Made by a program: the position numbers and the translations under genes
Assembly (NCBI GenBank): GCA_022578605.1
Contig: MU394062.1
Coordinates: 310,001-374,000, forward strand
Length of the DNA stretch: 64,000 nucleotides
Direction of reading: 5' to 3'
DNA from: Camillea tinctor
Lineage: Eukaryota > Ascomycota > Sordariomycetes > Xylariales > Xylariaceae
The notes under the pieces: model-generated
What the model saw: the letters and a program-made list of their open reading frames with translations, nothing else
The model's database searches: none
What the model was told of the DNA's origin: nothing
Shown: positions 59,429 through 64,000 of the stretch, one piece after another
Layout: each line of letters starts with the position of its first letter
Numbering within the stretch: position 1 is the stretch's first letter

Positions 59429-60898
59429 AAATGCTTTGGAACTGATGGGATCTAGCGTCGGCGATCAGACGACCCTCCGTATATCCATCCGCAGCAAAGT
59501 CCACCGGGGCCGAGTCAGTCTCACGCACAACGGCGAGATGTAACAGGCCCTAGCGCGGCTGACAATCCCAAGCGTCTGAGCAACGTCTTAGATTCGCTTT
59601 GGAATTTGGAGGTTAGCTACCCCGGCAAATAATAATGATCATAAGTGTCCGACGCGCGTCTTCCTATTCGATCGTGGATCATGAAATTGTTACCAAGTTG
59701 CATGCAAACCGTCCCTGCCGAGCCTTGGGCGGCGTTCCCGCTCTCTAATGAAAGGTGCATGGAAGGTCGTCCCGGTTGCTTTGGGTTTTCTAATACGGCG
59801 ACGCGTGGATTAATAGTCTTCGAGAAACGATTCATCTATTCTACCTACCCTACCTACGTCTTATGCATATTGTAGCAGTATTATCATCACACTATATTGA
59901 GCGACCAAATGCAGCTTGACCGCTGCTCCCTTCCCATTGCGAGCTTTTCCGAGTCCGTTATTAGCTACGTCCTAATTGGCTATAATCCCATATTTCTCTT
60001 TTGTTTGCCGGGTTTTAATGTGTGCTGGGGGGAAATGGGAATAAGTAAGGAAAGGGGGATCGGGGGATCAAAATAAATACGGGTTAGAGGGAATGAGAAG
60101 ACTGTAACCTAGAGGTTTGGTCAGGCTGGGCTGGGATAGGTAATCAAGGTGGATAAGAAAGAAGGGAGGACAGAGGAGGGATGGTGACGAGCGTAGAAAG
60201 AAAGAGGCAAGGGGGGGGAAAGAGATGGGAGACGCGAAAGTCTACTTCGATAATAAATATACTTAGGTATCCATTGCTATACACCTCGTCCTGTGTTTGT
60301 AAATGTCGTCGCTGAACTGTGATCAATACATACATAGTCCATACCTAGCTATACCTATATTTTTTTAATCAAAGCCCGGGGGGAGTTTAGACTCACTGGG
60401 GGATTAGAAAGTAGACCTAGCTCTTGTTATGGTGTATCTCTAGCTATTTACTTGCTTCAAGAGCCTCTACTGCGATGTTCTCAGCGAAACTCGCGAGACA
60501 ACATTAGACTTAATATATGAACAATTTTCTTCGAATGCTATATAATGTCCTCTATTTTTGGTACATTTGTTTTCGTTCCCCTCTTTGAATTTTTGATGTT
60601 TTATTGGAATTTTCTAGAGAAGGGAGAAAAAAAATAGTCCTCCCATCGTCTATGCACCGATACATAGGTAGATAGGTATAAGTGGTATATTTACATACGT
60701 ACGTAGGTACACACATAACCTACATATATATACGCCTCTCTCTCTACAAAACACGCTCTAGCCAGACTATTATGATTTATAGCCTACCACTCCGGGGAAT
60801 CGTACATAACTATTCATTCCCCTCCCTTACCTTCCACCTCCTCCTCTTACACCACTCTCCCATTCTCCCAATCTCCTCTCCTTTCCCTCCCCCCTCCC
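59429..60898. other. intergenic between convergent ATG11 and bL9m genes
   Basis: Two 3' flanks, no gene recognised. Purine-rich tract at about 60150-60235 and pyrimidine-rich tract at about 60815-60900. Confidence 0.5.
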
Positions 60899-62072
60899 TT
60901 ACTCATCCGCAACCACACTCACACTCCTCTTCACGGCCTTGTACCCCTTCCCGGGGGAGATAAGCACCTCGAACGTGCCGAGCCGCTTAATACGGTCCTC
61001 GCCGTCGGCGAGCCCCACGATCTCCAGGCTGGTCGGCTCCAGGTGCACCCGGCTGCCCCGCTGCGCGTCGCCCGCTAGAAGCGTCTCCCGCACGTGCGCC
61101 AGGATGTCGTTCACGGACACGGAACCGAATATGGGCTGCTCGGCGGGCGGCCCGGCGGGCGGCGCGGGCTCGCCGAGAGAGGTCACGGCGTGGGCGGCGA
61201 GGGAGGGCGAGCGCGGCATGGGAGGGGGGACGGGCTCGGCGGGGGCGGGGGCCGGGACCACTTTGCGCTGGAAGGTGAGCGTCGAGGGGAGGAGGGATTC
61301 GAGGAGGATCTGGGCTTGGTCGGGCTGCGAGGGGTTAGTAGGTTTTCGTCTCGCCGTTTTAGGGTGTGGATGTATATCTTGAGGTCGTGGCTTCGTGGGG
61401 TAAAAAGAGCCGAGCAATAATGACCAGAGTGGGAAGAAAAGAAATGGGGCAGGGGGAAGGAAAGCATATTCTCTCACCAGCAGCGTGAGCACCTCCTTCT
61501 TGACCTTCGCCTCAATGGGCGCAGCGCTCTCCCGCATCTTCATCTCGCGGTCTATCTCCTGCCTCTTCCTCTCCTCCCGGAGGGCGATCTCGCGCTCTTT
61601 CGCCCGCGCCGCCTCCTCCAGCATGAGCTTCGACCCGAAGTTGCGGTCGCGCACGCCGATGGCGGCCTCGGTCAGCCCTAGCTCCTCGAACCGCTTCGCG
61701 GTCATGTACTCGGCGGCCGACTTGGGGAACCAGATGTTCCGCATGCGGCCGGGCTTGACGCGGATGATGGCATCTGTGTGTAGGTCCCCCCTTAGGTTAG
61801 TATGCACAGTAAGACCTGTAATTGGGTTTGGGTCTAATTTTTTTTCATTATGTTATTAGACAAGGTAAGAAGAGCAACGTACGCCGGCGTCCGAAGAAGG
61901 GTATGTCCCGCAGCAGACGCACGGGAATGCCCTGCAGATCCTCGAGCTCGGCCTTGGTCGTCCTCGCGCGGGTCTGGGTCAGGGATATAGTGGTTGGCGA
62001 GCGGGCCAGGTTCCGGAGACAATTGAGGCATGTCGGCGGCGAGCGCACAATGCTGCTGGGTGACGCCATCAT
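60899..62072 (-). CDS. mrpl50: mitochondrial large-subunit ribosomal protein bL9m
   Basis: Exons 61883-62072, 61478-61773 and 60899-61324 join in phases 1 and 0 to give 303 residues. The N-terminus (SPPTCLNCLRNLARSPTTIS) is basic and Ser/Thr-rich, as in mitochondrial presequences. The bL9 N-domain follows, split by the first splice: IPVRLLRDIPFFGRRHAIIR then VKPGRMRNIWFPKSAAEYMT, which matches the bacterial L9 pattern of V-x-LL-x-D, G-x2-G and V-K-x-G-x-x-R-N, with PK-x-A downstream. A charged helix (AARAKEREIALREERKRQEI) and a Pro-rich linker lead to a C-terminal domain with SVNDILAHVRETLL and LGTFEVLISPGKGYKAVKRS. Fungal members are called MRPL50 and are extended compared with the bacterial protein (about 150 residues). 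Two ATGs in tandem start the frame; the first was used. Confidence 0.82.
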
Positions 62073-62901
62073 GGGGAATGGCTTTGTCGGCAGCCGATGG
62101 GCGGTTGGTTTGGTGGGTGTATTATATATTGTTAGCGATGATGGTGTTAGTTTTCGGTGTTAGTTTTTGGTGCTGGGACCGTTTTGATGCTGCTGTTGAA
62201 TTTTAGGTGGGGCCATGCTTGGCGCCCAGTGTGGGGGTAAATCCTGGTTGTTACATACTAGCTTCATAGTGCATATACGCCCTTATTCCTATGCACTAAG
62301 CAGTAATAGAACTTGCTTCTACACTAAAACACCGACGTCATTGCAGCAGCAGTTCGTGAATATGTACATATTTACCTGAGTTAGTACCTACTACTTAGTA
62401 GTCAGTAGTACCAAGATGATAGTAGTAAAAAGCACATTGATAAATCATTACTATCACTGTTTGATCCTATTTTCCCCACATGTGGATGGATAAAGGGAAA
62501 ATCCAATAAATATAATTACATTGTTCCCATTCAGTTGTTCCCCTTCCCTCTTACGTTTTACGTTTACGAGTAAATAAATGATCAAGTAACAACCACTATT
62601 AAGCAAGCATAATTAGTTATGACTGCAGATAAGATGACGAGTCTAGTATCCGTACCCTACCCTGAGCTACACTAGGTTAGTTGGTTATCCCTCCAGTGCC
62701 CAGAAATAACGAAGGCTCCGGTCCAAGGTAGGATCACCATAGTCTAAAGGTGAAGAAAAAAAAGGGGGAAGTAAGAAGTAGGAAAAGAATCGTAGATAGG
62801 TCACTTGTCGAGAGGATTCAAAACTATAATGTCCCGATGGTTCTCCCCTTTCAATTCGTATTTTCCCCTCTCCTCAAACTACCTCTTCTACTCCAAGCCA
62901 A
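62073..62901. other. intergenic
   Basis: Promoter of bL9m on the left and 3' flank of the zinc-finger gene on the right. No coding frame supported. Confidence 0.5.
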
Positions 62902-62941
62902 CTAGGTACCCATTGCAAATTTACTTGCAATGGGTACCTAG
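62902..62941. repeat. perfect 17-bp inverted repeat over a stop codon
   Basis: CTAGGTACCCATTGCAA at 62902-62918 and its exact reverse complement at 62925-62941 flank a 6-nt loop. The TAA stop of the zinc-finger gene (62921-62923, minus strand) lies in the loop and the right arm encodes the last codons (LGTHC). In RNA it would form a stable hairpin at translation termination, or it may act in 3' end formation. Confidence 0.9.
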
Positions 62942-63936
62942 ATGCTCATAATATTGATCTAGTCTTGTAAAATGCCAGTGAGCTGCACACCACGGGCAAT
63001 GTTTCTCATCGCCCCGGTCTCCTTCGCAGTGGTTAGCAACCACATGGTCGCTGAGTGCTTTGAGACCGCTTTCCACAGCACCACAAAGGGTACATGTGGT
63101 AATGTGCTTATACCCCCAATGCCTTCTCAGCCCGAAGGCATCCTTGACTTTTCCGCATCCTTCGGCCAGGCAAATGTACTAATTGTGAGTGGTATGTCAG
63201 CTATATATTCACAAACTCACGGAAAAAAGCAAAAACATTGGCTGTGGGCAACTCACCAGTTTGCTGTCCTTCTTGCCAGCCTTGTTGACCTCGACCTCGA
63301 CCTCGCCCTCGACCAGCTCTCGAAACTTGTACCGATCGTGGGTATGATCAGGTTTAGGCTAGGTGTAGTTAGTACAACACGCTTCGCTGGAGCAAGTTGG
63401 AGAAGAGGGAAGTGGTCTTGGCTTGCCTTTTTCTCTGCTGGTGGCCGGGGCTGGGGCTGGGGCTGGGGCTGGGGCTGGGGCTGGGCCCCCTGGGGTTGGC
63501 CATTGCCAAAGGGTTGACCCAGGAAAGCTTGCCCTTGTGAACTGTTTGTATATTGTGCAGGGACACTCTGATATTGGGCCACGTTCTGATATTGGGTAAC
63601 ATCTTGACTTAGAGTAAAGTTTGGATGAGGATGGAGGGTTGGATGAGGATGGGGGGTTGGATGAGGATGGAGAGTTGGATGAGGATGGAGGGTTGGATGA
63701 GGTCGGAGGGTTGGATGAGGATGGGGGGTTGGATGAGGATGGAGAGTTGGATGAGGATGGAGGGTTGGATGAGGTCGGAGGGTTGGATGAGGTTGGAAGT
63801 TTGGATGTTGCTCAGAAGAGCCGTAACCTTGAGGACCAACTTCATCATGACCAAGCAGCTCATACATAGAGCCTTGGGCTGAAGCATCGTCTTCATGCTC
63901 TTCTGCGGCATCGCCCTGGGACTCATCATCATCAAC
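62921..63936 (-). CDS. C2H2 zinc-finger protein with hexapeptide repeats (3' part, 5' end outside window)
   Basis: Visible exons: from the right, 63427-63936, 63257-63358 and 62921-63178, all phase 0, giving 290 residues. No ATG begins the first visible exon and an acceptor (TTGGGACAG) precedes it at 63937, so more coding lies beyond 64000. It starts acidic (VDDDESQGDAAEEHEDDA), continues with about ten PHPTLH-type hexapeptides, a QPQPQPQPQPQP run, a charged segment (DRYKFRELVEGEVEVEVNKA) and three C2H2 fingers in the last exon: C-x4-C-x11-H-x4-H, C-x2-C-x12-H-x4-H and C-x2-C-x14-H-x3-H. The intron 63359-63426 has a GC donor (AAAAAG then GCAAGC) with a TACTAAC branch site and CCTAG acceptor. 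Likely nuclear; binding target unknown. The usual GT-donor reading gives a run-on frame without fingers. Confidence 0.78.
63446..63486. repeat. hexanucleotide (GGGGCT)n repeat
   Basis: About six tandem copies of a 6-nt unit, read on the minus strand as alternating Gln-Pro. It lies in the coding sequence of the zinc-finger gene, so length changes would keep frame. Confidence 0.85.
63621..63798. repeat. 18-nt coding minisatellite with 72-nt higher order
   Basis: About ten copies of an 18-nt unit (TTGGATGAGGATGGAGGG and variants) encode the hexapeptide PHPTLH on the minus strand. Variants follow the order R, H, H, then TPH twice in succession (PHPTLR PHPTLH PHPTLH PHPTPH), so a 72-nt block of four units has itself been duplicated. 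Confidence 0.88.
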
Positions 63937-64000
63937 CTGTCCCAAGAAAGAAATGTTATTAGCCTATTATGACAGATAGTATAGGAGAAACAGATGATTT

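Noticed and set aside
63253..63945. Single 230-codon frame as the right-edge gene
   Set aside because: It begins without ATG and its last 60 codons run through an intron and out of frame; the spliced model yields zinc fingers.

Overview
The window is nuclear DNA of a filamentous ascomycete fungus. Genes carry short introns (about 50-160 nt) with GTATGT/GTAAGT-like donors and CTAAC/CTGAC-like branch sites. Recognisable proteins include ATG11, an NHP6-type HMG protein, an allantoate-permease-type transporter, a DUF7053 protein and several ascomycete-only families. The gene repertoire and the relics (PaxU-type hydrolase, reducing PKS, CYP52-like P450) fit a Sordariomycete-like genome. That placement is inference; no marker in the window fixes the species.

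Layout. 1-8.4 kb: two SAM-dependent methyltransferases, an oligoribonuclease and phosphoglucomutase. 8.4-24 kb: a gene-poor, visibly AT-rich stretch with an intron-containing tRNA-Thr, a wrecked Sulfotransfer_4-type gene, a 5'-truncated FMN alpha-hydroxyacid dehydrogenase relic, one intact intronless gene of a family usually (and doubtfully) labelled geranylgeranyl pyrophosphate synthetase, a secreted expansin-like protein and a small membrane protein. 24.8-31.3 kb: a type-B carboxylesterase divergently paired with an MFS transporter, then a DUF7053 protein. 33.5-35.8 kb: a graveyard of secondary-metabolism pieces (P450 C-terminus, PKS KR-ACP end, PaxU/TMEM53-like hydrolase). 37-46.7 kb: a Pro/Ala-rich three-finger zinc protein, an eight-exon protein of unknown function and NHP6. 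46.7-52.8 kb: a long intergenic region with simple-sequence tracts and no recognisable gene. 52.8-64 kb: housekeeping genes again (CENP-H-like kinetochore protein, ATG11, mitochondrial bL9m) and the 3' part of a three-finger C2H2 protein with a hexapeptide minisatellite and a GC-AG intron, running off the right edge.

The genes do not form one pathway. The only pair that looks functionally linked is the esterase/transporter couple, which shares about 490 bp containing a CCG-N2-CGG palindrome. Housekeeping blocks flank accessory blocks where decayed metabolic genes accumulate. Exon structures were derived by reading splice sites and checking phase by hand; no alignment or expression data were available.
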